From an uncultured Bacteroidales bacterium (GTDB lineage Bacteria; Bacteroidota; Bacteroidia; Bacteroidales; Muribaculaceae), in assembly GCA_902776835.1 (NCBI GenBank), contig CACYRK010000001.1:62001-126000 (forward strand): a stretch of 64,000 nt of DNA. The letters run 5' to 3'. The stretch's first letter is position 1. Each line of letters opens with the position of its first letter. A program made the position numbers and the translations under genes. Below, piece by piece: positions 42,855 through 51,480 of this stretch. The notes under the pieces were generated by a model. The model searched no databases, was not told where the DNA came from, and saw only the letters and a program-made list of their open reading frames with translations.

Positions 42855-43069
42855 GGCACGGGGTCGTAGCCGCTGCCACCCCACGGGTTGCAGCGCACTA
42901 TGCGCTTCACGGCCAGCCACAGCCCCTTAATCGGGCCATGCTTGGTGAGGGCCTCGACGGCATATTGGCTGCACGACGGCGTAAAGCGGCACACCGGCGG
43001 GAACAGCGGCGAGATGAAGCGCTGATAAAACTTGATGGGCAATATGAGCAATTTGGAAATCAGTCGCAT
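42851..43069 (-). CDS. yidD: Membrane protein insertion efficiency factor
   Basis: A 72-residue protein with the complete YidD pattern: [29 protein letters not shown] (about 12-40, three cysteines) and [24 protein letters not shown] at the end. It helps YidC insert membrane proteins. It overlaps rnpA by 10 bp and the TatD gene by 4 bp, a near universal rnpA-yidD neighbourhood. Confidence 0.96.
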   Translation of the reverse strand: MRLISKLLILPIKFYQRFISPLFPPVCRFTPSCSQYAVEALTKHGPIKGLWLAVKRIVRCNPWGGSGYDPVP

Positions 43070-43473
43070 GGCGATGCTGTGCTTTGGCGGCTCGCCGCAT
43101 CTTGTGCGATGCGTGCCAGCAAGGTCGACATTTTGGCCTCAATCACGTGATAGTCAACGACCTCGTTAGCAAGATATACAAATGCTATGTGTGCCGTGAC
43201 GTGCCCCTGTTGCAAGGCGGGATGCAGCGCGCTGCGGCGCAGCAAGCGGTAGGCCTCCCTGACGCGGCGGCGCAGCAGCACACGGCGCACGGCAGGGCGG
43301 ATTTTCTTCTTCGGGATGGAGATGAGAATCTGCGCCGGTGCCTCACCCTCGGCGCCGAAGTCGTAGACGGCGCGCAGCGGATAGGCAATGGTGCCGCGCC
43401 CTTGGGCAAACACTTGCTCAATGGCGGTGCGGCTGCACAATTTCTCGGCTTTATAGAGGCGTAATCCTTGCAT
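43060..43473 (-). CDS. rnpA: Ribonuclease P protein component
   Basis: Protein subunit of RNase P, which trims 5' ends of tRNAs. The 137 residues include the RNR helix ([21 protein letters not shown] at about 59-79), and the fold start [14 protein letters not shown]. The divergence of the RNR box from the KRNRIKR form is usual for Bacteroidetes. It overlaps yidD. A terminator of the upstream hemD operon lies between it and hemD, so it probably has its own promoter, which I could not identify. Confidence 0.93.
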   Translation of the reverse strand: MQGLRLYKAEKLCSRTAIEQVFAQGRGTIAYPLRAVYDFGAEGEAPAQILISIPKKKIRPAVRRVLLRRRVREAYRLLRRSALHPALQQGHVTAHIAFVYLANEVVDYHVIEAKMSTLLARIAQDAASRQSTASPCD

Positions 43474-43484
43474 AACGTGTGTGT

Positions 43485-43520
43485 AAAAAAGGGGCCGCTC
43501 TCACTCGAGCATTGCCCCTT
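43485..43520 (-). terminator. Terminator of the der-to-hemD operon
   Basis: On the minus strand AAGGGGC (43520-43514) pairs with GCCCCTT, followed by a T-run (43490-43485). Confidence 0.8.
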
Positions 43521-43544
43521 GTAGATGTCTTGCAGTGTGCACGC

Positions 43545-44303
43545 TTACTCCTCGTCGCCCACGGCGGGACGGTGAGCCTTCAGATAGGCATCGATGGCGG
43601 CGGCCATCGACGGAGCCTGCGGAGTGACGGTGATGTCGAGGCGCAGACCAGCGTCCTTCACCGCCTCAATGGTCGTGTTGCCCATGGCGCCGATTGCCAC
43701 GTCGCCCTGAACAAAGTCGGGGAAGTTGGTCTTCAGCGACTTCACGCCGGCGGGGCTGAAGAAGATGAGCATGTTGTAATCGAGCGGCTCATCGGGAGCA
43801 AAATCGTTGCTCACAGTGCGATACATCACCGCAGTGGTATATTTCACGCCGTTATCGTCGAGCACCGACGTCTTGTCGTTATGCACGTCGCTCACGGGCA
43901 TGAGGTACGTCTCCTTATTGTGCTTGGTAATCAATGGAATAAGGTCCTGGATTTTTCCTGACTCGCTGAAGAATATTTTACGCTTGCGATAGGTGATGTA
44001 GCGCTGCAAGTAGAATGCTATCGTCTCGCTCACACAGAAGTACTTCTGCGTGTCGGGCACGGTGTAGCGCGTCTCTTTGCACAGGCGGAAGAAGTGGTCG
44101 ACCGCGGTGCGCGACGTAAAAATGATTGCTGTGAAGTCGGGGATCGCGATACGCTGGTGGCGGAACTCGCGCGCTTCCAGTCCTTCAACCTTAATAAACG
44201 GGCGGAAAATTACGTCCACCCCATATTTCTGCTCTAAGTCATAGTAAGGCGACTTGTCAGAAGAAGGCTTGGGTTGTGACACCAAAATCCTGTAATTGCT
44301 CAC
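43545..44303 (-). CDS. hemD: Uroporphyrinogen-III synthase
   Basis: A 252-residue HemD-like two-lobed protein. The N-terminal ILVSQPKP, central AIIFTSRTAVDHFF and C-terminal IFFSPAGVKSL with MGNTTIEAV fit the weakly conserved family. It would close the tetrapyrrole ring in haem or sirohaem synthesis, although other pathway genes are not here. Sequence identity in this family is low, so the activity is inferred partly from the conserved hemD-DUF4271 neighbourhood. The start is a GTG. Confidence 0.8.
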   Translation of the reverse strand: MSNYRILVSQPKPSSDKSPYYDLEQKYGVDVIFRPFIKVEGLEAREFRHQRIAIPDFTAIIFTSRTAVDHFFRLCKETRYTVPDTQKYFCVSETIAFYLQRYITYRKRKIFFSESGKIQDLIPLITKHNKETYLMPVSDVHNDKTSVLDDNGVKYTTAVMYRTVSNDFAPDEPLDYNMLIFFSPAGVKSLKTNFPDFVQGDVAIGAMGNTTIEAVKDAGLRLDITVTPQAPSMAAAIDAYLKAHRPAVGDEE

Positions 44304-44322
44304 AATATCAATCTTTAAGAGA

Positions 44323-45159
44323 TTATATCAGTTTACATAAATAAATTGCGCTGAAATATAACAATATCACAGGCACAATTTCGACGCTGCAAAGGTACAA
44401 AATAAAATAGACAACCGATGGCAAATTGCTATAAAAAATTCTAAATCCTTTACAAATAAATGCTAATCGGGCAGCAAAATACAATACTGCAGCAACGATA
44501 AGCAAGGCATTGCTAACCGTGGGCATAAGCATCACGCAGCACGACACGGGCAACAGCATCAGGCCCAGCAACGACTGCGACGCCTTGAAGCCATCGAGCC
44601 ACAACTTAGTCATCACTTTGTCGGCAAAGATGTATCCCAGCAGGTTATATGCCACAATCTGAAGCAAATAGAACGCCAACGCAAGCACCGCCAGCAACCC
44701 CACATGAGCCAGCACATTGCTCTGCAGGCTGGACAGCAACGAGGGGGTCAGGGCTCCCACGGCATAGTAGGCCAGGATGCCCTCCTGCACGCTGGTGTTG
44801 GCGATGAGTGCCGTCAGGATGCGCGTCTCGTTGAGCGTGTGATCCTCAAAGAGGTTCTCACGGCGACGCACCGACACGATGTTGTGGATGAAGTTCTGGA
44901 TGTACTTATATCCCGTGCGATAACTCAGCAGCACAAGCACGATGATGAGCAGCATCAGCCCCATCACACCGCCATTATGCAGCGGCGACGTGCCATGATG
45001 CACCGGCTCGGTGGCACCGGGCACCGACACCACAGGCAACTGCGACATGCTCGCCACGTGGGCCGTGTCGGCCAGCGTGTCGGCAGGGAAGCCTTGCGCG
45101 TACTGCGGCGCGTAATAGGCAGGTGTTGCTATTGAGTCGATGGAGTCGGTTGTGGGCAT
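44323..45159 (-). CDS. DUF4271 membrane protein
   Basis: A 278-residue polytopic membrane protein (about six helices after residue 65) with the DUF4271 features: an RRRENLFEDHT loop after the first helix, and conserved aromatic and proline positions in the later helices. The N-terminal 55 residues are low-complexity and rich in Thr, Ala and Pro. Function unknown; in Bacteroidetes it sits beside hemD, as here. It starts 5 bp after the LOG-type gene. Confidence 0.82.
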   Translation of the reverse strand: MPTTDSIDSIATPAYYAPQYAQGFPADTLADTAHVASMSQLPVVSVPGATEPVHHGTSPLHNGGVMGLMLLIIVLVLLSYRTGYKYIQNFIHNIVSVRRRENLFEDHTLNETRILTALIANTSVQEGILAYYAVGALTPSLLSSLQSNVLAHVGLLAVLALAFYLLQIVAYNLLGYIFADKVMTKLWLDGFKASQSLLGLMLLPVSCCVMLMPTVSNALLIVAAVLYFAARLAFICKGFRIFYSNLPSVVYFILYLCSVEIVPVILLYFSAIYLCKLI

Positions 45160-45164
45160 GACGG

Positions 45165-45752
45165 TTACAATTTGCTATCGGCGCGGGGCACGCCATTCTC
45201 CAACTGCGACGCGATGATGTCGACAGCCTCACGTGCCGTGCCGGCCACACTCCACAGCGTGGCGTGCGATTCTTTCATGAATTGCTGTTCCACACAGCGG
45301 TTGAGCATGGCGATGAGCGGGTCGTAGTACCCACCGACGTTGAGAATCACCACCGGCTTGGTGATGATGCCCAGTTGCCGCCAGGTGATTACTTCGAGCA
45401 GTTCTTCCAGGGTGCCGCAGCCGCCGGGCAGCGCCACGATGGCATCGGCCACATCCTGCATCTGCTGCTTGCGCTCGTGCATGTCGGCCGTTATCAGCAC
45501 TTCCTCCAGCCGGTCGTAGCACCAGCCGTTGTCGACCATAAACTTGGGGATAACACCCAGCACACGGCCGCCAGCGCCAATAGCGCCGTCGCTCACAGCC
45601 CTCATCAGGCCCATCGCGCCGCCGCCGTTGACACACACCCAGCCGTGCTCGGCCAGCAGGCGACCCAGTTCGCGGGCCGCCTCATGGTAACTGTCGTCGA
45701 CGTGCTGTCCCGAAGCGCAAAACACGCACACGCTCGTATGCTCGTACCACAT
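45165..45752 (-). CDS. LOG-family protein (TIGR00730, cytokinin riboside 5'-monophosphate phosphoribohydrolase-like)
   Basis: A 195-residue Rossmann protein with the signature PGGCGTLEELLEVITW at about 111-126 and the earlier CVFCASG and VNGGGAMGLM. Members cleave nucleoside 5'-monophosphates to base and ribose phosphate. It has the usual length, starts 6 bp after der and precedes DUF4271, so der-LOG-DUF4271-hemD is one operon. Confidence 0.92.
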   Translation of the reverse strand: MWYEHTSVCVFCASGQHVDDSYHEAARELGRLLAEHGWVCVNGGGAMGLMRAVSDGAIGAGGRVLGVIPKFMVDNGWCYDRLEEVLITADMHERKQQMQDVADAIVALPGGCGTLEELLEVITWRQLGIITKPVVILNVGGYYDPLIAMLNRCVEQQFMKESHATLWSVAGTAREAVDIIASQLENGVPRADSKL

Positions 45753-45758
45753 AGTGTC

Positions 45759-47072
45759 TTACTTTTCGCGGAAGAAAAGGTTAATCATCGTGCCATGCAA
45801 GTTCCAGTGCTCGCGAATTCGGTTCTCGAGATAGCGCTTGTAGGGGTCGCGTATCCACTGCGGCAGGTTGCAGAAGAAGATAAAGGTCGGCACACGTGCG
45901 TTCTTGAGCATGGTGATGTACTTAATCTTGATAAACTTGCCCTTAACTGCCGGGGGCGGATAGGCGGTGATGTCGGCCTGCAGCACATTGTTGAGTTGCG
46001 ACGTGGGAATCACGATTTGGCGATTCTTGAACACCTCGATGGCCGTCTCGAGCACCTTGAAGATGCGCTGCTTGGTGATGGCGCTACCGAAGATGATGGG
46101 GAAGTCGGTGAACGGCGCCAGGCGCTCGCGAATGGCGCTCTCCATCGCGTTGATGGTCATCTGGCTCTTTTTCTCCACCAGGTCCCACTTGTTGACCAGC
46201 ACCACCAGACCCTTGCGGTTTTTCTGGATAATCGAGAAGATGTTCACATCCTGGGCCTCGATGCCGCGTGTGGCGTCGATGAGCAGTATGCACACATCGC
46301 TGTTCTCAATGGCGCGGATGCTGCGCAGCACCGAGTAGTACTCGATGTCCTCGGTCACCTTGTTCTTCTTGCGGATGCCGGCGGTGTCGACCAGGTAGAA
46401 GTCGAAGCCAAACTTGTTGTAGCGCGAGTAGATGCTGTCGCGCGTGGTGCCAGCGATGTCGGTGACAATGTTGCGCTCTTGCTCCATCAGCGAGTTGATC
46501 AGCGACGACTTGCCGGCGTTGGGGCGACCAACGATGGCAAAGCGCGGCAACTCCATCTCGGGCTCCTCGCCTTCCTCGCTGGGCATCAGGCGCACCACCT
46601 CGTCGAGCAAGTCGCCCGTGCCGGTGCCGTTGATGGCCGAAATAGAGAATGGCTTGCCCAGGCCAAGCGAGTAAAACTCGGCCTCGGCATAGATGCTCTC
46701 GTTGTTGTCGTCCTTGTTGGTTACCACAATCACCTTCTTGCCGCTGCGGCGCAGAATCTCCGCCACATGGTCGTCGAGGTCGGTAATGCCGTTTTTGATA
46801 TCGACCACAAAGAGGATTACGTCGGCTTCTTCGATGGCCAGTTGCACTTGCTTGTTGATCTCGCCCTCGAAGATGTCCTCGCTGTTAACCACCCAGCCGC
46901 CGGTGTCGACCACGCTCATCTCCATGCCGTTCCAGTCCATCTTGCCGTACTGGCGGTCGCGCGTGGTGCCGCTGGTGTCGTTGACGATGGCGGCACGGGT
47001 CTGGGTCAAGCGGTTGAAAAGTGTCGACTTGCCCACATTGGGCCGTCCCACGATTGCTACTAATCGTCCCAT
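45759..47072 (-). CDS. der: Ribosome-associated GTPase Der (EngA)
   Basis: A 437-residue tandem GTPase needed for 50S subunit assembly. The first G domain has GRPNVGKST (about 7-15), DTGG and NKDD; the second has GRPNAGKSS (about 180-188), DTAGIRKK and NKWDLVE. A C-terminal KH-like domain (about 350-437) follows, ending RKE-K. Starts 59 bp after era. Confidence 0.97.
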   Translation of the reverse strand: MGRLVAIVGRPNVGKSTLFNRLTQTRAAIVNDTSGTTRDRQYGKMDWNGMEMSVVDTGGWVVNSEDIFEGEINKQVQLAIEEADVILFVVDIKNGITDLDDHVAEILRRSGKKVIVVTNKDDNNESIYAEAEFYSLGLGKPFSISAINGTGTGDLLDEVVRLMPSEEGEEPEMELPRFAIVGRPNAGKSSLINSLMEQERNIVTDIAGTTRDSIYSRYNKFGFDFYLVDTAGIRKKNKVTEDIEYYSVLRSIRAIENSDVCILLIDATRGIEAQDVNIFSIIQKNRKGLVVLVNKWDLVEKKSQMTINAMESAIRERLAPFTDFPIIFGSAITKQRIFKVLETAIEVFKNRQIVIPTSQLNNVLQADITAYPPPAVKGKFIKIKYITMLKNARVPTFIFFCNLPQWIRDPYKRYLENRIREHWNLHGTMINLFFREK

Positions 47073-47131
47073 ATTCTATAGTTTTTTCGTTTTTCGTTAC
47101 ACATTTCTCTTGTCACATGCCACATCGGGTC

Positions 47132-48025
47132 TCACTCGATGTAGCCAAAGGCGCGCAACTTATTCTCCTGGTTGCGCCAGTCGCGCTCCACCTTCACAAA
47201 GAGTTCAAGAAACACGCGCTTATCGAAGAACTTCTCGATGTCCTTGCGAGCCTCGGTGCCCACACGCTTGAGTTTGGCGCCACGGTGCCCGATTACTATG
47301 CCCTTCTGGCTGTCGCGCTCCACATAAATCACTGCCATGATGTGGATTGCGTTGTCGCTCTCGTCGTATTTCTCGACAATCACCTGCGTGGCATAGGGTA
47401 CCTCCTTGTCGTAAGTGAGCAGGATTTTCTCTCGGATAATCTCTGTCACGAAGAAGCGCGCGCTGCGGTCGGTGAGCGCATCCTTGCCAAAGTATGGCGG
47501 GCTCTCGGGCAGCAGTTCCACGATGCGTGCCATCAGGTTGTCAACGTTGAAGTTCTCGGTGGCGCTGGTGGGAAACACCTCGGCTTGCGGCAGCAACTGC
47601 TTCCATTGGTCGATGAGGCGCATCAGGTCGTCGTTGCCTTGGAGCAAGTCAATCTTGTTGATCACCAGCAAGATGGGAATCTTCTCGCGGGCCACCTTGT
47701 CGAGAAACTCCTGATTTTTAGTTGGCGTCTCAATCACGTCGGTGACGTAAAGCAGCACATCGGCATCGACCAGCGCACCGGTGCTGTATTCCAGCATGCT
47801 CTCTTGCAGTTTAAACTTGGGCTTGAGCACACCGGGTGTGTCGCTGAACACTATCTGGTAGTCATCGCCGTTGACGATGCCCATGATGCGGTGACGCGTG
47901 GTCTGCGCCTTGCTGGTGATAATCGACAAGCGCTCACCCACCAAGCGGTTGCTCAGTGTCGACTTGCCCACATTGGGATTCCCAACGATGTTGACAAATC
48001 CGGCTCGATGTTTCTTCTCCTCCAT
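47132..48025 (-). CDS. era: GTPase Era
   Basis: A 297-residue GTPase of 30S subunit maturation. G1 is GNPNVGKST (about 15-23), G3 DTPGV, and G4 NKIDL. The C-terminal KH domain has VIGHRGAKLKRVGTEARKDIE. ATG 48025 was chosen over an in-frame TTG two codons upstream. The terminator at 48063-48117 separates it from fabH, but its own promoter is not obvious. Confidence 0.96.
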   Translation of the reverse strand: MEEKKHRAGFVNIVGNPNVGKSTLSNRLVGERLSIITSKAQTTRHRIMGIVNGDDYQIVFSDTPGVLKPKFKLQESMLEYSTGALVDADVLLYVTDVIETPTKNQEFLDKVAREKIPILLVINKIDLLQGNDDLMRLIDQWKQLLPQAEVFPTSATENFNVDNLMARIVELLPESPPYFGKDALTDRSARFFVTEIIREKILLTYDKEVPYATQVIVEKYDESDNAIHIMAVIYVERDSQKGIVIGHRGAKLKRVGTEARKDIEKFFDKRVFLELFVKVERDWRNQENKLRAFGYIE

Positions 48026-48062
48026 AATCAATGTCCCTTATTAAGCATTGTGCATTATCTAT

Positions 48063-48117
48063 AAAAAAGCATCGCGAGGCGTCGCACGCTGGTAGCGGTG
48101 CGTCCGTGATGCTTTTT
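48063..48117. terminator. Bidirectional terminator downstream of fabH
   Basis: AAAAAAGCATC (48063-48073) pairs with GATGCTTTTT (48108-48117), with further internal pairing of GCGAGGCGT and the GCG-rich middle. Ends the fabH transcript before era. Confidence 0.8.
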
Positions 48118-48170
48118 GTCATGGGGATAAGGGAGCCGCAGCCATGCTGCGTCCCTACCCCGCCGTAAGT

Positions 48171-49157
48171 TTAGATGGCCCAAACAATGTAAGCCGAGCC
48201 CCAGGTAAAGCCAGCGCCGAAGGCGGTGATCAGAATCTTGTCGCCCTTTTTCAGTTTGGCTTTGTTCTCATCGATGCAGATGGGTATGCTGGCTGCGCTG
48301 GTGTTGCCGCGCACCTGGATGTTGACCAGGACCTTCTCGTCGGGGAGGCCCAGGCGCGAGCCCACAGCCTCGATGATGCGCAGGTTGGCCTGATGAGGCA
48401 CAAACCAGTCGACATCGTCCGCAGTGAGGTTGTTGCGCTGCATAACTTCGCGGGTGGCGTTGAACATGTCGAGCACAGCGTGCTTGTACACTGCGCGACC
48501 CTCCTGATACACAAAGTGCAAGCGCGCGTCCACAGTCTCGTGGCTGGCCGGCTGAGCCGAGCCGCCGGCGCGGTACACTAAGTGCTCCAGGCCCGAGCCG
48601 TCGACGTGAAACACGCCATCGATGATGCCCAGGCTGGTGTCCTCGCTGGGCTCAATGAGCACGGCACCGGCACCGTCGCCAAAGAGCGGACAGGTTGCGC
48701 GGTCCTCATAATTGGTCATGCTCGTCATCTTCTCGGCCGATACAACAATAATCTTTTTGTACAGGCCCGACTTGATGTAAGCGTTGGCATCATAAATGCC
48801 CACTACGAAACCGGCGCACGCAGCCTGAATATCGTAGGCGTAGGCATACTTGTCGATGCCACAGCCGTGAGCGATAATCGAAGCAGTGCTCGGGAAACGA
48901 TAGTCGGGGTTCGACGTGGGGCATATCAGCAGGTCGATTTCCTCGGGCTTGGTACCCGTGGATTCCAACAGACGCTTCACAGCCTGAATGCCCATGAAAC
49001 TTGAACCGGCGCCATTCTTCAAGACGCGGCGCTCCTTGATGCCCACGCGAGTGGTAATCCACTCGTCGCTTGTGTCGACGATGCGCGACATCTCTTCGTT
49101 GTCAAGCACATCGTCAGGCACATAACTTGCAATACCAGTAATTATTGCGTTAAGCAT
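48171..49157 (-). CDS. fabH: Beta-ketoacyl-ACP synthase III
   Basis: Starts fatty-acid synthesis by condensing acetyl-CoA with malonyl-ACP. The 328-residue thiolase-fold protein has catalytic Cys114 in AACAGF, His in VPHQANLRI (about 247-255) and Asn in GNTSAAS (about 279). Length normal. It belongs to the yceD-rpmF-fabH cluster, with a terminator-like element before it. Confidence 0.97.
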   Translation of the reverse strand: MLNAIITGIASYVPDDVLDNEEMSRIVDTSDEWITTRVGIKERRVLKNGAGSSFMGIQAVKRLLESTGTKPEEIDLLICPTSNPDYRFPSTASIIAHGCGIDKYAYAYDIQAACAGFVVGIYDANAYIKSGLYKKIIVVSAEKMTSMTNYEDRATCPLFGDGAGAVLIEPSEDTSLGIIDGVFHVDGSGLEHLVYRAGGSAQPASHETVDARLHFVYQEGRAVYKHAVLDMFNATREVMQRNNLTADDVDWFVPHQANLRIIEAVGSRLGLPDEKVLVNIQVRGNTSAASIPICIDENKAKLKKGDKILITAFGAGFTWGSAYIVWAI

Positions 49158-49169
49158 GTTTCTTGTTTT

Positions 49170-49223
49170 AAAAAAATAGATATCCTAAATAAGGTGATGT
49201 TTTATGCCACATTATTTAGGATA
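49170..49223 (-). terminator. Terminator-like hairpin between rpmF and fabH
   Basis: TATCCTAAATA (49181-49191) and TATTTAGGATA (49213-49223) are complementary. On the minus strand the stem is followed by seven T residues after a 4-nt spacer. It would let rpmF be made in excess over fabH if partly read through. Confidence 0.55.
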
Positions 49224-49246
49224 AACCATAATTGTTGACTGGGTCA

Positions 49247-49429
49247 TTAAGCCTGGGGCTCGCCCATTACGTTCTTGCCACGGTAGTAGCCACACTCGGG
49301 GCAAACGGTATGATAAACATGCCATGCACCGCAGTTACTGCATTGTGCGATAGTGGGGGCTACGGCCACGTCGTGAGTGCGACGCTTGGCGGTACGTGTC
49401 TTAGATTGTCTACGTTTAGGATGTGCCAT
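49247..49429 (-). CDS. rpmF: 50S ribosomal protein L32
   Basis: A 60-residue protein with the L32 start MAHPKRRQSKTRT and the zinc-type CSNCGAWHVYHTVCPECGYY. Small basic ribosomal protein in its usual place behind yceD and before fabH. No second copy in the window. Confidence 0.97.
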   Translation of the reverse strand: MAHPKRRQSKTRTAKRRTHDVAVAPTIAQCSNCGAWHVYHTVCPECGYYRGKNVMGEPQA

Positions 49430-49459
49430 TTTCTAATAATGTTATTAAAATGTATGTTT

Positions 49460-49990
49460 TTATTTGTTTTCTGTAAATTTGCGCAACGCGGCCCAGCGTG
49501 GGTCGGGAGCGCGGTTCTCCGAGGGCTCCTCGGCATCGTCAAGGTCGAGCGCCCGGTGCTCGCCCAGACGCTCCATCATGGCGGAGTCGCATTGCTCCTC
49601 GCTGGCGTGTGTATGCACCAGCGGCAGGGTGAGCAACACGGTGTCGCGCACGATGGGCGCCATGTCGAGTTCGCGCCAGCCGGCAGGCACCACCAGCAGG
49701 TGGTCGCGGCTGTCATCGAACTCGTCGCCCTCTTGTCGCACGCACAACTCATAGTCGGTGTCAACAATGTGCTCCATGTCGTCGAGACACCGGTCACATG
49801 GAATCACCAGCGTGCCACGACATGTTATCACGCACTCGAATGTGTCTTCGCGCTCGTGAGTCACCTGCAACGTCACTGCCACGTGGGCGCTACGCACTTC
49901 GCAGGGGGCAATTGCGTTGAAAAACTCACCGTCGACATCATAGTTAAACTCCTGAGTGCCAAACGCCAAGCCTTTCAATTTCAAGTTCAT
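49460..49990 (-). CDS. yceD: DUF177/YceD-type protein
   Basis: A 176-residue protein of the YceD (DUF177) family, found upstream of rpmF in most bacteria and implicated in 23S rRNA or ribosome metabolism. The CRGTLVIPCDRCLDDM block at about 82-97 contains the paired Cys residues, and LLVVPAGWRELDMAPIVRDTVLLTLPL is the conserved C-terminal helix region. ATG 49990 begins MNLKLKGLAF. It is expressed from a consensus promoter within the repeat at 49958-50107. Confidence 0.88.
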   Translation of the reverse strand: MNLKLKGLAFGTQEFNYDVDGEFFNAIAPCEVRSAHVAVTLQVTHEREDTFECVITCRGTLVIPCDRCLDDMEHIVDTDYELCVRQEGDEFDDSRDHLLVVPAGWRELDMAPIVRDTVLLTLPLVHTHASEEQCDSAMMERLGEHRALDLDDAEEPSENRAPDPRWAALRKFTENK

Positions 49991-50107
49991 TGAAGTCACC
50001 GTTTCAGTGAATTTTGCGTTAAAACGCCGCAAAGTTATAAACTTTATCGCTAACAATCAACGTTTTTGCCGCGTTTTTTTCCAAAATGGGTTGAAACGCC
50101 CCTAAAT
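49958..50107. repeat. Direct-repeat copy A: yceD start and promoter
   Basis: About 150 bp, matching 51257-51406 at roughly 132 positions by hand count. It contains the first codons of yceD and the promoter TTG (50060-50058), 20 bp, TAACTTTG (50037-50030) on the minus strand. This copy drives yceD. Confidence 0.85.
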
Positions 50108-50187
50108 TTTCACAAAATTTCACCTTAATTCAATAAGTTTCACTTATAGCGATTTTCGCCCCACAACAGACAAAACCTGGCGCCGAA

Positions 50188-51228
50188 TCAACCTTCTTTC
50201 TTTGCCCCAAGCATCCAGTGAGCCAAGGTGGGGCTGATGCGAATCACGCGGCTCACACACAAGCACAGCGCATACACGCACAACGTCATCAAGATCGAGG
50301 TGAACACGTACAGCGGGCCTGAAGTGATGTGAAGATTTAACTGCGGTGGCAAGAAGAAGTAGTGAATCAAGTAGACGTCAAGCGTGCGGCGGCCGGCAAA
50401 CGCAACGGCGCGGCTCAACTTGCTGCCGTTGGCAAGCAAATGGCGCAGACTATAAAAAAAGCCGTAGACAAGGAATATTCCCAACAGGCACACCGCAAGT
50501 GCCTGCACACCATAATTGATTATCCACGGAGCGCTGGTCGTAAGCCAAGGCGTGAAAACCAGCACCAGGCAACCACTGAAACACACCAGCAACACACCGA
50601 TGCCGGCCCAATGGCCGATGAAGCGGTGGAAGATGCCAAGGTGATGACGGCACAGCAAACCGATGACAAAGAAGACGAAGTAGTGGCACAAACGGTCGAC
50701 GTGAAGTTGCGACATGACGCCCCATGACACGCCATGGCGCTGGCACTGAACATATAGCAACCACATCGACAGCGACACGGCCAACAACAATAACATCTGG
50801 CTTGTGGCACTCCAGCGAAGACGGCGGAAACTCACCGAAATGGTGTAGTAAATCACAAACATGTAGAACAACACATATGTGAACCAGTATCGCGCAAAAC
50901 CATTCTCAGCAAAGGTTGTCAACGGATTATCCCAGAAAACCAACGAATAAAGGAAGAAAAAAATGGTGGCTGGAATCAACTGAACAAAAGCCTTCTTGCG
51001 CAGGCGCTTGACATAGAAACTGTGCGTCCACTCGTTCAGAGCCTTGTAGCCGATGTAACCGCTGATGAAGAAGAACATCGGCATGCGTACCAGTGTCAAA
51101 ACCTTATACACTGGTGAATTGAACCCGCTCAAAACAAAGGAGTTGACATGCTGCATCACCACGAGGAACATGGTGAACGCACGCATCACATCTATATATT
51201 CTAATCGCCGAGAAGTGGGGCTATTCAT
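50188..51228 (-). CDS. Acyltransferase 3 family membrane protein inserted between promoter copies
   Basis: A 346-residue protein with about ten membrane helices. The start RRLEYIDVMRAFTMFLVVMQH carries the acyltransferase-3 Arg and His, and LVRMPMFFFISGYIGY is the second conserved block. It O-acylates an unknown exported molecule. It lies between two 150-bp copies of the yceD promoter region, and the upstream copy (51257-51406) provides its promoter (TACCTTTG, a better match than in copy A). It was apparently captured behind a duplicated housekeeping promoter. Confidence 0.87.
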   Translation of the reverse strand: MNSPTSRRLEYIDVMRAFTMFLVVMQHVNSFVLSGFNSPVYKVLTLVRMPMFFFISGYIGYKALNEWTHSFYVKRLRKKAFVQLIPATIFFFLYSLVFWDNPLTTFAENGFARYWFTYVLFYMFVIYYTISVSFRRLRWSATSQMLLLLAVSLSMWLLYVQCQRHGVSWGVMSQLHVDRLCHYFVFFVIGLLCRHHLGIFHRFIGHWAGIGVLLVCFSGCLVLVFTPWLTTSAPWIINYGVQALAVCLLGIFLVYGFFYSLRHLLANGSKLSRAVAFAGRRTLDVYLIHYFFLPPQLNLHITSGPLYVFTSILMTLCVYALCLCVSRVIRISPTLAHWMLGAKKEG

Positions 51229-51256
51229 TGCTCAAAAAAGGCCGCCTTTTATGGCA

Positions 51257-51406
51257 GCCAAACGCTAAGCCTTTTAATTTCAAGTTCATTGAAGTATCCT
51301 TTTCAGTGAATCTTGCATTAAAACGCCGCAAAGGTATAAACTTTATCGCTAACAATCAACGTTTCTGCCACCTTAATTTCCAAAATGGCCTAAACCGCCC
51401 CGAAAT
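51257..51406. pseudogene. Direct-repeat copy B: remnant of yceD start plus promoter
   Basis: Second copy of 49958-50107. On the minus strand it encodes MNLKLKGLAFG as in yceD and then runs into unrelated sequence (CHKRRPF). Its promoter is TTG (51359-51357), 20 bp, TACCTTTG (51336-51329). It appears to serve the acyltransferase downstream. Confidence 0.8.
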
Positions 51407-51480
51407 CAGGCCGGGGCGCGCGTCGAATGCTCGAATGCTCGAGGTTATTGGGGACACACGCCCTCAGCCCCTCCCGTGGT

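Noticed and set aside
42231..42920. Longer TatD start at 42920
   Set aside because: It would overlap most of yidD; the 4-bp ATGA overlap start at 42854 also matches the family N-terminus.
45264..47063. Plus-strand frame of 599 codons opposite der and the LOG gene
   Set aside because: Complementary to two genes with clear GTPase and Rossmann motifs; no start signal or motif of its own.
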